The notes beneath the pieces are model-generated. The model was given only the letters and a program-made list of their open reading frames with translations, did no database searches and was not told the DNA's origin. This document shows positions 43,688-51,677 of a stretch of 64,000 nucleotides of DNA, piece after piece. The position numbers were made by a program, and so were the translations under genes. Numbering within the stretch: position 1 is the first letter of the stretch; each line of letters opens with the position of its first letter. This DNA comes from Streptomyces sp. CC208A (GTDB taxonomy: Bacteria; Actinomycetota; Actinomycetes; Streptomycetales; Streptomycetaceae): NCBI RefSeq assembly GCF_030010625.1, contig NZ_JASCXN010000017.1, forward strand, positions 1-64,000. Direction: 5' to 3'.

Positions 43688-44563
43688 TCACGCCGCCGCG
43701 TAGCTGGCGCGGAACAGGTCCTGGGCACGCTCCAGGTCTCTCTCGGTCCGCAGCCGTACCTCCAGGTCACCCGTGCCATGGTGGCCCAGGCCCCTCACGT
43801 TCCTGGTGAAGTCGGGGACGAGGTCGATCTCGGTCGGGTCGAGCGAGAGGTACACGTGGACCTTGGCCCGCTGAGGTGGGCAGATGCTCGCGAAGTTCCG
43901 CAGCCGCTGGTAGGCGCAGTACTGCTTGCGCTGCACCTTGGTGATCCCGTCGCCGAGGCCGAGGAGGACCTCGTCCGCCGCAGCAGCCAGCTCCGCGATC
44001 CGCTCACGCCCCGCGCACACCGGCCGCGCCGGCCCCGTGCGCCGCTTCGGCCTGCCCTGCGCCGGCCGCCCCGTGGCCGCCGCCACGGTCTCAAGGCCGA
44101 TCAGGTCCCTGCCGAAGAAGCGGTAGCGGACCAGGTCGATGCTGCGCCGGTGCTCGCGTACGGCGTGAACGTCGTAGCGGGTGTAGTCGCCGGCCACGCA
44201 GATCAGCCGGGGGCCGCTCCAGAGCACCTGGGCCGCGGCTGTCGTCCCGAGCCGGTCGCGGACCAGGTACTCGAACTCGCCCCTGTGGTCCATGAGCCAG
44301 CTCAGGTAGAACAGCCCCTGGTTGATGACGCCCGGATCCGTGCCGCGCTTGTACTCGACGACGACGGGGGCACCGTTCTCGTCGAGCCCGAGAGAGTCGA
44401 TCCGGCCGGCGTGGACCGGCCCCGTGCTGTACTCGGACGCCAGGAACCGGACCCCCAGAAGCGCCTCCATGTTCGCCTCGACGACGTCCTGGACATCTGC
44501 TTCAACCTCTGCAAGCCGAGACGGTATCTCCGTCAAGTGCCCCTCACTGCTGTAGAGCCTCAC
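43688..44563 (-). CDS. PD-(D/E)XK nuclease-like protein with DUF5655-like C-terminus
   Basis: 291 residues from ATG. GRIDSLGLDENGAPVVVEYKRG supplies Asp56, Glu70 and Lys72, the PD-(D/E)XK catalytic set as seen in NucS/DUF91-type proteins. The C-terminal part (LGDGITKVQRKQYCAYQRLRNFA, VHVYLSLDPTEIDLVPDFTRNVRGLGHHGTGDLEVRL) matches DUF5655 as I recall it. The combination is common in bacteria and may act on DNA, perhaps in defence or repair. It stands alone on the minus strand. Confidence 0.65.
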   Translation of the reverse strand: MRLYSSEGHLTEIPSRLAEVEADVQDVVEANMEALLGVRFLASEYSTGPVHAGRIDSLGLDENGAPVVVEYKRGTDPGVINQGLFYLSWLMDHRGEFEYLVRDRLGTTAAAQVLWSGPRLICVAGDYTRYDVHAVREHRRSIDLVRYRFFGRDLIGLETVAAATGRPAQGRPKRRTGPARPVCAGRERIAELAAAADEVLLGLGDGITKVQRKQYCAYQRLRNFASICPPQRAKVHVYLSLDPTEIDLVPDFTRNVRGLGHHGTGDLEVRLRTERDLERAQDLFRASYAAA

Positions 44564-44728
44564 TTATTCGCCCCCGTCATACCTTCCCACTCCGACGTGG
44601 ACACAACAGCGGGGCGGTCGGATTCATTTCCGGCGGAAGCCCACACGTTCGCGGGAGCAACATAGACGCACCGACCCTCCGAGCGCCCCTGCCCAGTAGC
44701 AACGCCCCTCAAGGAGAAAGTCACCAAA

Positions 44729-44995
44729 ATGCTGGTACATGATGAAGAGTCGCAGGCTTCTCGTTACACCCTTGCTCAGATCCGCGCCACCTGGCGCGGA
44801 ACCGCGAGCATAGAGCAGGCATCCAAGGCGCTCGGGTTCTCGCGCGCCAAGGGCTACGACCTGGTGCGTCACGGCCAGTTCCCGTGTCGCGTGCTGCGGG
44901 TCGGCCGTACGGCGCGAGTTGTCACCGCCTCCCTCGTCCGCGTACTCGAGACCGGCGAACCGGAGTACAACCATCACTCCGCCAGCCAAGGCTGA
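44729..44995 (+). CDS. Excisionase-like HTH protein
   Basis: 88 residues from ATG with AAGGAG upstream. The sequence TASIEQASKALGFSRAKGYDLVRHGQFPCRVLRVGRTARVVTASLVRVLE is the MerR/Xis-type winged helix found next to integrase genes of actinomycete integrative elements. No integrase follows; insertion sequences begin 70 bases later. The integrase was probably lost or displaced. Confidence 0.68.
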   Translation: MLVHDEESQASRYTLAQIRATWRGTASIEQASKALGFSRAKGYDLVRHGQFPCRVLRVGRTARVVTASLVRVLETGEPEYNHHSASQG

Positions 44996-45922
44996 CACAT
45001 AAGCGAGCCCCGGAGTCGATGGGTCAGTTCACCGACATGACCCGGCGCGAACACCCCGGTTGGACTAGGAACTGTCCGGCGGATCATGTGACTGTCGGAC
45101 GGATGACTCGTTGTTCTCGGCATGGGGCGGGGTGATCTGACGAATGCGGAGTGGGCTCGGCTGGAGCCGCACTTGCCGGCGTTCGGACAACGTGGCGGGC
45201 GGTGGAACGACCACCGCAAGGTGATCAACGGCATTCTGTTCAGGGTCCGGACCGGCATACCGTGGCGGGACCTTCCCGAGCGTTTCGGCAGCTGGAAGAC
45301 CATCTATGAACGGCACCGGCGCTGGTCGGCGGACGGCACCTGGGACCGGATCCTGCGTGCCGTCCAGGCCGACGCCGACCTCGCCGGCCGGATCGACTGG
45401 AGCATGGTCAGCGTCGACTCGACGTCCTGCCGGGCCCACCAGCACGCGGCCGGGGCCCGGAAGAAGAAGCCGCGCGTCCCGAAAAAAGGACAACGCCCCG
45501 GCACCACCGCCCCGACGAAGGACTCGGACGGTCCCGGGGCGGCCTGACCTGCAAGATCCACCTCGCCGGTGAAGGCGGATGCCGGCCCCTGTCCTTCCTC
45601 CTCACGCCCGGCCAGTGGGGCGACGCGCCGCAGATGATCGGCGTCCTCGAACGCATCGCCGTTCCCCGCCCGCAGGGCGGACGGCCACGCACCCGACCGG
45701 ACCACCTGGGCGGCGACAAGGCATACAGCTCACGCCGCAACCGCCGCTACCTGCGAAGACGCCAGATCAAACACACCATCCCCGAACCGAAGGACCAGCG
45801 GGCCAACCGCAAACGACGCGGCAGCAAAGGCGGCCGGCCCACCGGCTTCAACAGTGAGATCTACAAACGCCGCAACGAGGTCGAGCGCACGATCAACCGG
45901 CTCAAGAACTCTCGGGCCGTCG

Positions 45923-48086
45923 GTGAGGTCGACTCGGGGCGCCCTGCCGATGTCTCCATCGGTGGGTTTCCCCGAGCCGCCTCCCGAACCCGGCGTGCCC
46001 GTCTCCGGGCACCGGGCTCTCCACAAGTCCCGTTTCGGGGTGTTCAGTTCCTCATGCCGTAGTGGGCCACGGGGTCGGGATGAGTGTTCCCCGGTATCGG
46101 TATCTCGTCGTGCTTACCTTCGCCGGGTTGAACAGTTCCACTTCCTCCGTGGCAGGCCACCAACCACCGCCGTAATAGCGTCGACGGAGCTGCTTCCAAG
46201 TGATCCCGGGATGCTTGCGCCGAATCCACCGTGTAACCCTCATCCATGTGTAGTGGCTGAGGTAGCAGAAAGCGACGTTCGACACCCCTGGACGGAAGTA
46301 CGCGCACCATCCCCGCAATACCGGGTTCAGCCGGTGCAGCAAGGACTCCAGCGACAAGCCGACGTTCTGCCGTCCGGTCAGTTCCTTCACCTTCGCCGTT
46401 GCGGAACGCACTGACTTCCGCGCCGGATAGGTGTAGATGTACTGCCGGTCAGTGCCCCGTTTCCGGTGACGCTGGATGCGCCAGCCGAGAAAATCAAGGC
46501 CCTCATCGATGTGTGTGATCCTTGTCTTCTCCACCGACAGACGCAGGCCCATCGGCTTCAGCACCTCCGCGACCTCGTCGCGTAGTTCCTCGGCGTGTTC
46601 ACGGCGTCCGAAGACGAGCACGAGGAAGTCGTCCGCATACCGGATCAGCCGGTAGTTGGGCAATCCCCGGCGCCGTCTCCTGCGCCGATCCTCGGAGGTA
46701 CTACCTGGTCCTCCGAGGCCCTGGGCAATGTGCTCGTCCAGGGCCGAGAGCGCGATGTTGGCCAGCAGCGGCGACAAGATCCCACCCTGCGGGGTTCCGG
46801 TGCGTGTGTCCGTGAAGGCTCCGTCCTGGGACAGGATCCCGGACTTGAGAAACGCCTTCACCAAGGACAGCACCCGCTTGTCCCCGATCCGATTCCTCAC
46901 CCGTTCCATGAGGGCCGGGTGCGAGATCTCGTCGAAGCACGCCGTGATGTCGCCCTCCACCACCCACTCATAGCCATGGCTGGCGAGATAGCGTGTCTCG
47001 GCGATCGCGTCATGAGCCCGACGGTTCGGGCGAAACCCGTATGAACACGGGAGGAAATCCGCCTCGAACACCGGCTCCAGCACCAGTTTCAAGGACGCCT
47101 GGACCACCCGGTCCGCCACGGTCGGAATCCCAAGGCGACGGAGCTTTCCGTTCGCCTTGGGGATCATCCGCTCACGGACCGGAACCGGCTGGAAGCTGCG
47201 GTCTTTGAGCTGACTCCGCAGCCTGTCGAGGAATACCTCGACTCCCTGCCCGGCCTCGATGGAGCGGGCGGTCTTCCCGTCCACTCCGGCCGTGCGGGCG
47301 CCCCTGTTGCCCCGGACACGGTCCCACGCCACCAACAGGAACGCGGGATCGGCCACGAGATTGAACAGATCGTCGAACCTGCGATGAGAATCATCAGCAG
47401 CCCAACGGTGCAGCTTGGCCTGAATCCCCAGTACCCGGCGCTCGGCCTTCATCAAGGCCCACTCCAGCTCGTCGGTATTCACCGGCGACAACCTCCTGGC
47501 ATTCCAGCATCCTTACTGCCGACTTGCTGGCCCCCTTCCCCCTGTGACCGGCTCTCCCGGCCTCCGAGTACTACAGGGCCTCCGTCCTGCCCCACGGCCA
47601 TCAGCCGGCGATGGGCCTGCCCCCGTCCGGACTGGCGGCCCGGCTTGAGGGCGACCGCGGGCAGTTCCCACGTTCACCATGGAATCGATCGACGGGTGAG
47701 GTGCCCAGCTCTACCCCGGCAGCATCGCCACGCTTACGCCGCAGACTTTCGGCGCGGCCTCCCCACCGATGAGTAGAGTCGGCTTCGGAGTCGACCACCG
47801 AACACACCGGTGGTCGCGCACTGCGTCCGGCCCGCATCCGCCAGGTTGGAGCCGGTGTCGTAATTACGGGGCGTCAGGCACTGGTTCCTCGCGTACACCT
47901 TCCCGTCTCGCTTGCCGGACCCGAGCCGTCTGGCAGTACCAGCCCGTCCCGACGTTGTCGGGGCTGCTTACCGCCCGCCTCGGCATCCCCCGAGGCGAAC
48001 TGCCCCCTGCTTCAACCGGGTTGCTGCGACAACCCGGCGGTGAAGGTCTCTCACCTCACTCGACTCCATGGCGCCTCGTGGCGCAC
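45923..48086 (-). mobile_element. Group II intron
   Basis: 2164 bases on the minus strand. The 5' end (at 48086) reads GTGCGCCACGAGG, matching the GTGYG consensus. Near the 3' end a domain-V-like hairpin is visible (minus strand GAGCCCGGTGCCC then GGGCACGCCGGGTTC, about 45991-46026), followed by a domain-VI-like stem, and the intron ends in ...CTCAC (AY). Boundaries are exact because the interrupted transposase codons rejoin. It encodes its own reverse transcriptase. Confidence 0.88.
46052..47491 (-). CDS. ltrA: Group II intron reverse transcriptase/maturase
   Basis: 479 residues. The reverse-transcriptase blocks are intact: IPKANGKLRRLGIPTVADRVVQ, SYGFRPNRRAHDAI, VVEGDITACFD, TGTPQGGILSPLLANI and the YADD active site at 285-288. 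The C-terminal maturase region (LNPVLRGWCAYFRPGVSNVAFCYLSHYTWMR, TWKQLRRRYY) is present. No HNH endonuclease domain follows, so the intron probably uses nicked or single-stranded targets. No frame break is visible, so the protein may be functional. Confidence 0.9.
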   Translation of the reverse strand: MSPVNTDELEWALMKAERRVLGIQAKLHRWAADDSHRRFDDLFNLVADPAFLLVAWDRVRGNRGARTAGVDGKTARSIEAGQGVEVFLDRLRSQLKDRSFQPVPVRERMIPKANGKLRRLGIPTVADRVVQASLKLVLEPVFEADFLPCSYGFRPNRRAHDAIAETRYLASHGYEWVVEGDITACFDEISHPALMERVRNRIGDKRVLSLVKAFLKSGILSQDGAFTDTRTGTPQGGILSPLLANIALSALDEHIAQGLGGPGSTSEDRRRRRRRGLPNYRLIRYADDFLVLVFGRREHAEELRDEVAEVLKPMGLRLSVEKTRITHIDEGLDFLGWRIQRHRKRGTDRQYIYTYPARKSVRSATAKVKELTGRQNVGLSLESLLHRLNPVLRGWCAYFRPGVSNVAFCYLSHYTWMRVTRWIRRKHPGITWKQLRRRYYGGGWWPATEEVELFNPAKVSTTRYRYRGTLIPTPWPTTA

Positions 48087-48181
48087 CCACCCGCTACGAC
48101 AAGAGGGCCTACGTCTTCCACGGAACCGTCGCCATCGCGGCGATCCGCCTATGGCTCCGACCCTGATCCGCCGGACAGGTC

Positions 48182-48242
48182 CTAGAGCGTGTCTCCCAGG
48201 CTGATGACGGTCTCGCATCCCAATCTGCGAGACACGCTCTAG
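48182..48242. repeat. 60-bp CTAG-bounded palindrome (MITE-like)
   Basis: CTAGAGCGTGTCTC (48182-48195) and GAGACACGCTCTAG (48229-48242) are perfect 14-bp inverted repeats bounded by CTAG. A second inner pair TCTCGCA/TGCGAGA (48211-48217/48226-48232) allows an alternative fold. The structure suggests a miniature element mobilised by an IS5-type transposase that recognises AGCGTGTCTC ends. The complete IS5 element is inserted in its left CTAG. Confidence 0.6.
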
Positions 48243-48670
48243 TTGTGGGATCATGGCAACTGAGCAGAAAACTCAGGTGGTTGACCTTGGCTGACGTGCT
48301 GATCAGGCGTGGAGTTGCCGGACTGCCGAGCGTGTCCCGCTCGGATGTCCCCGGGAACTACCCGTACGAAGCGATCAGGGTGGTGAAGCTCCTCCGCGCC
48401 GCCGGCTTGACCGTCGAGTTCGAGGACGAGAAGCCTGATCGCACCTACCTGACCCACGACGCCGCCGAGTTCTGGCTGCCGATCATCGAGTTCGCCAGGG
48501 ACGTCGGGAAAGAAACCCTGATCGCAACGCTGACTGGCTTGGTCTCCTCCTACACGACGACGAAGATCCTCAGGAGGGGCGATTCATCCGGCGAAGAGGT
48601 GACTGTTCCGTCCCCCGTTCTGCACGTGGAGTGAGCTGCCCCGAGTTTCGTAGAGTCCGGTGGTCTTGGT

Positions 48671-49594
48671 TCAGGCGGACTGCAGGGTCTGCTCCTGGCT
48701 TCGCCAGAAAGCTTCCTCGTACTCTGCGGGCGGAACGTAGTCGAGCGCGGAGTGAAGGCGTTCTTCGTTGTACCAGGTGATCCATTGGAAGATCGCCCGT
48801 TCGACCTGCTCGACGTCCTTCCAGGGGCCCTGCATTTCGATGAGTTCGGCCTTGAAGGTGCCGTTCAGGGCCTCGGCCATCGCGTTGTCATACGAGTCGG
48901 CGACCGACCCGACGGAGGCGGAGGCGCCGATGTCCGCGAGCCGGTCGGTATACCGAATTGACACGTATTGGGCCCGCGGTCGCTGTGATGGATGAGGCCG
49001 GAGTCCTTCTTGATCCTCCGCCTCCACAACCCCATCTCCAGTGCGTCCAGAGGGAGCTCGGTTCGCATGTGGTTCGCGACCTGCCAGCCGACGATCATCC
49101 GCGAGTACACGTCCAGGACAAACGCCACATACGCCCACCCGGACCAGGTGCGGACATACGTCATGTCCGCCACCCACAGCTGATCGGGCCGCGAGGCGGT
49201 GAAGTCGCGGTCGACCAGGTCCGGCGGCCGGGGTGCCGACGGCTCCGGCACCGTGGTGCGACGGCGCCGGCCACGGATGACGCCCTCCAGACCCAGTTCG
49301 GCCATCAGCCGCTCGACCGTGCAGCGGGCCACGACGACGCCTTTGCGCCGAAGCGCGCGGGTGATCCGGCGGGCGCCATAGGTGCCGCCCGACTCCGCGT
49401 GGATCTCCTCGATCAGCGGCATGAGCTGCTCGTCGCGGAGCCGGCGGGCCGACTTCGGCCGCTTCTTGCGGGCGAAGTACGTCGACGGCGACAGCTCGAG
49501 CACCCGGCAGACGGGATCGACCCCGAGACCCTTCTGGCGCAGGTGGTCTATCACCTGCTCGGCCTCGTCCGGGGACGGTCGATCTCCTGGGCAA
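48671..49594 (-). pseudogene. IS3 orfB transposase, frameshifted
   Basis: The rve-type integrase core is recognisable: STYFARKKRPKSARRLRDEQLM, PDQLWVADMTYVRTWSGWAY, FVLDVYSRMIVGWQV, then HHSDRG. At about 48968 the frame is lost (HSDRGPNTCQ instead of HSDRGSQYVS), and the end (QYVSIRYTDRLADIGASASVG, YDNAMAEALNGTFKAE, WITWYNEERLHSALDYV) lies in another minus frame. A single-base deletion accounts for it. The D,D,E residues are therefore split and the copy is dead. Confidence 0.8.
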
Positions 49595-49862
49595 AAAACA
49601 CCGACGCGGCCTTGAGGATCTCGTTCGCCCGCCTCAACTCGGCATTCTCTTTGCGAAGCTGCCTGAGTTCGTCCTGCTCGGCGGAGGTCAGCCGGTCGTC
49701 GCGTTCGCCCCGGTCGGCCTCGGCCTGGCGGACCCAGCCGCGCAGGGCCTCCTTGTGGATGCCGAGGTCCTTCGCAACGTGCGCGATCGGACGGCCGGTG
49801 CTGCGGACCTCGCGGATCGCGCGCTCCCGGAGTTCGTCCGGGTACTTACGTGGTGCAGGCAT
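49551..49862 (-). CDS. IS3 orfA transposase
   Basis: 103 residues from ATG 49862. RKYPDELRERAIREVRSTGRPIAHVAKDLGIHKEALRGWVRQAE is the HTH_Tnp_1 fold, followed by a leucine-zipper-like helix (ELRQLRKENAELRRANEILKAA). It overlaps orfB, with which it would normally be joined by a programmed shift. In this copy orfB is broken. Confidence 0.8.
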   Translation of the reverse strand: MPAPRKYPDELRERAIREVRSTGRPIAHVAKDLGIHKEALRGWVRQAEADRGERDDRLTSAEQDELRQLRKENAELRRANEILKAASVFFAQEIDRPRTRPSR

Positions 49863-50037
49863 GGTGCTCGTGGATCTCCTTCGCCAGGATCGTAACCCTG
49901 GCATCAGGGACTCCACGAAACACAGTGCAGCTCAGAGGTAGCCCGGCAGGGTGACCTGACCACCAAGCTGGTGCTGGACGGCCCGGCCGACTCGGTCCTC
50001 GAAGCGATCACCAGGATCGAGAGGTGGGGTTCTGAGG

Positions 50038-50676
50038 ATGAGCGCCGTCAGCTCCCCGAGGGATGAGAACGAGGTCTTCCAGCAGTGCCAGGTCGACCTT
50101 GAGCAGGCCAAAGCTGCGCGCCACCCCGATCCAGCTGCGCTAGAGATCCTGCGGCGGCTGAGGGGGGAGCTGCGGCGGGTGATGGACCGTTCCGAAGGGT
50201 ACGACCTTGCCCTCTTCGACCGAGCTCATGAGCTGCTGGACAAGGTAGGCGGGTTTCTGAGGCGGACTTATCCGAAGGCTTGCACCATGGCCTACCGCGA
50301 CGGCGTCTACTACCGGGAGTGTCCAGTCGACCTTGGGCATCTTCGGGTCGGGTTTAGCGTGGAGACACGCGTGGACGAGTCGGAGTGCTCGATTTGTGGA
50401 CTTGATCCTGACGAATGCGATCACATCCCCGGTGAGTCGTACGAAGGCCGTGAGTGCCTCATCCTCATCACGAAGGCCCAGATCCTGGCGGCGGCCCTCG
50501 TAGCCAACCCGAGGTTCCGAGACGCGCGCTTCGGCAGCCTGCAGCTCGGCACATCTACCGAGCTGCGTGCTGCTCTTGGGCCCAATTTCCGGCCGGGAGT
50601 GAGGCTCATCTGCGATAAGTGCCTCGCGGGATGCCCTGGCCTCAACCGAGGCTTCGATGGGTCGACACACGGCTGA
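50038..50676 (+). CDS. Hypothetical protein with CxxC motif
   Basis: 212 residues from an ATG overlapping the end of the split gene. SECSICGLDPDECDHIPGESYEGREC and LICDKCLAGCPG contain Cys pairs that may bind zinc. The N-terminal half is a long helix (ALEILRRLRGELRRVMDRSEGYDLALFDRAHELLDKVGGFL). It appears intact although its upstream partner is split by IS3. Similar two-gene pairs occur in accessory DNA, but no function is known to me. Confidence 0.5.
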   Translation: MSAVSSPRDENEVFQQCQVDLEQAKAARHPDPAALEILRRLRGELRRVMDRSEGYDLALFDRAHELLDKVGGFLRRTYPKACTMAYRDGVYYRECPVDLGHLRVGFSVETRVDESECSICGLDPDECDHIPGESYEGRECLILITKAQILAAALVANPRFRDARFGSLQLGTSTELRAALGPNFRPGVRLICDKCLAGCPGLNRGFDGSTHG

Positions 50677-50737
50677 TCGACAGTTGTGGACGCTCTCGTA
50701 ATTCCCCAGGGGGAAGTTCACATAATTCCCCACCTGG

Positions 50738-51356
50738 TGGCCTCAAGGCAGCCCCCAAGCTCACCCACCGTTCTTCCTGGGCCGCGGCCGACGGCACCCT
50801 CCCGATCGTCGAGGGGACCGTGATCCGCCTGGACATCGATCATCTGCCCAGCGGAGCCACCCCGAAGCCGGTCTGGCTGTGGTGGTCAGGCACCGACGCC
50901 ACCGAAGCGGACAGCGACCGACTCTGGCAGGCATACCTGCGGCGCTTCGACATCGAGCACACCTTCCGTCTGTTCAAGCAGACTCTCGGCTGGACCCGTC
51001 CGAAGATCCGTACCCCCGAGGCGGCGGACCGCTGGACCTGGCTGATCCTCACGGCCTACACCCAACTGCGACTGGCCCGGCCACTCGCAGCCGACCGGCG
51101 TCGCCCCTGGGAGAAACCCGAGCCTGTCGAACGCCTCACGCCCGCCCGCGTCCGCCGCGACTTCCGGCACATCCGCCCGACAGTCACCTGTCCGGCCAGC
51201 GCACCGAAACCCTCCCGCCCCGGCCCCGGCAGGCCACCAGGCCACAAGAACACCCGGCCCACCCCACGACACGACGTCCACACAGTCCGCAAAACCGACA
51301 CCGCCACGTCCCGGAACAAGAAGTCAGCGACCCCACGACCTCGTCGCACAGGTTAA
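50738..51356 (+). pseudogene. 5'-truncated IS4-like transposase
   Basis: Only the C-terminal half is present: WLWWSGTDATEADSDRLWQAYLRRFDIEHTFRLFKQTLGWTRPKIRTPEAADRWTWLILTAYTQLRLA-type sequence (IEHTFRLFKQTLGW carries the final Glu of the DDE set). No start and no N-terminal DDE residues are visible. The tail is Arg/Pro-rich. It is a fragment of a streptomycete transposase of the NF041680-like type, as I remember it. Confidence 0.6.
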
Positions 51357-51364
51357 AGATCAAG

Positions 51365-51631
51365 TTAGGCGAAGGCGAACCGCAGGACCATCGACACTCC
51401 GATGATGGCCCCGATCCCTCCGGCGACCCGAAAGACCATGGGGCGGCCTGGCTCATTGTCGGCTGCGGTCGCGCGGCCCTTGATCGCTTTCACTGCCATG
51501 TCGCGGAAGTTCAACGCCAGCGCGGTGCCATAGAGGACCAGGAACGTTCCAACGACCAGCTGGCCGGACGAGACTCGGCGCTGCTGCAGGGTTGCACTTC
51601 CGCGTGCTGGTCGTTCTCGTGGTGCACTCAC
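51365..51631 (-). CDS. Small two-helix membrane protein
   Basis: 88 residues from GTG 51631 preceded by GGAGGTG. A Ser/Arg-rich N-terminus is followed by two membrane helices (QLVVGTFLVLYGTALALNF and VFRVAGGIGAIIGVSMVLRFAF) around a Lys/Arg-rich cytosolic loop. It may be a membrane partner of a mobile-element function. The IS256 element starts 46 bases upstream, so its promoter may have been replaced. Confidence 0.5.
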   Translation of the reverse strand: MSAPRERPARGSATLQQRRVSSGQLVVGTFLVLYGTALALNFRDMAVKAIKGRATAADNEPGRPMVFRVAGGIGAIIGVSMVLRFAFA

Positions 51632-51677
51632 AAGCTGCTTCACCTCCGCCGGTGCCACCAGCGAGTAATTGTCAATT

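Larger units (their letters stand above)
45122..48166 (+). pseudogene. IS5-type transposase gene, frameshift-expressed and intron-split
   Basis: Part A, 45122-45547 (MGRGDLTNAEWARLEPHLP...), lacks the second half. Part B continues in the -1 frame (GRSRGGLTCKIHLAGEGG..., DKAYSS, RRNEVERTINRLKNSRAV). The six As at 45482-45487 are a likely slippery site, as in other IS5-group elements. The coding sequence stops at 45922 and resumes at 48087: the split Ala codon g/cc joins exactly to TRYDKRAYVFHGTVAIAAIRLWLRP and TGA 48164-48166. The intron is in antisense, so splicing cannot restore the messenger and the copy should be inactive. Confidence 0.8.
45069..48181 (+). mobile_element. IS5-family element split by a group II intron
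   Basis: Terminal inverted repeats GAACTGTCCGGCGGATC (45069-45085) and GATCCGCCGGACAGGTC (48165-48181) differ at one base. Both ends abut CTAG (45065-45068 and 48182-48185), the target type duplicated by IS5-family elements. Removing the intron 45923-48086 leaves a 949-bp element, a normal size. The insertion lies in the left CTAG of a 60-bp palindrome. Confidence 0.85.
48632..49934 (-). mobile_element. IS3-family element
   Basis: Imperfect terminal repeats starting TGAGCTGC (48632) and ending GCAGCTCA (49934) are continued by TTTCGT.GAGTCC on both sides. The 3-bp target GAG is duplicated (48629-48631 and 49935-49937), as expected for IS3. Two overlapping transposase frames, orfA and orfB, lie on the minus strand. 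Confidence 0.85.
48281..50066 (+). pseudogene. Hypothetical gene split by the IS3 element
   Basis: The coding sequence from TTG 48281 (the frame is open from GTG 48245) reads LADVLIRRGVAGLPSVSRSDVPGN... to GAG 48629-48631, then runs into the IS3 end. It resumes in frame at 49938 (after the duplicated GAG) with VARQGDLTTKLVLDGPADSVLEAITRIERW and ends at 50064-50066. The rejoined protein has about 160 residues. It contains a short hydrophobic stretch (TLIATLTGLVSSYTTTKIL). Its end overlaps the ATG of the 50038 gene, so the two formed a pair. Function unknown. Confidence 0.65.
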
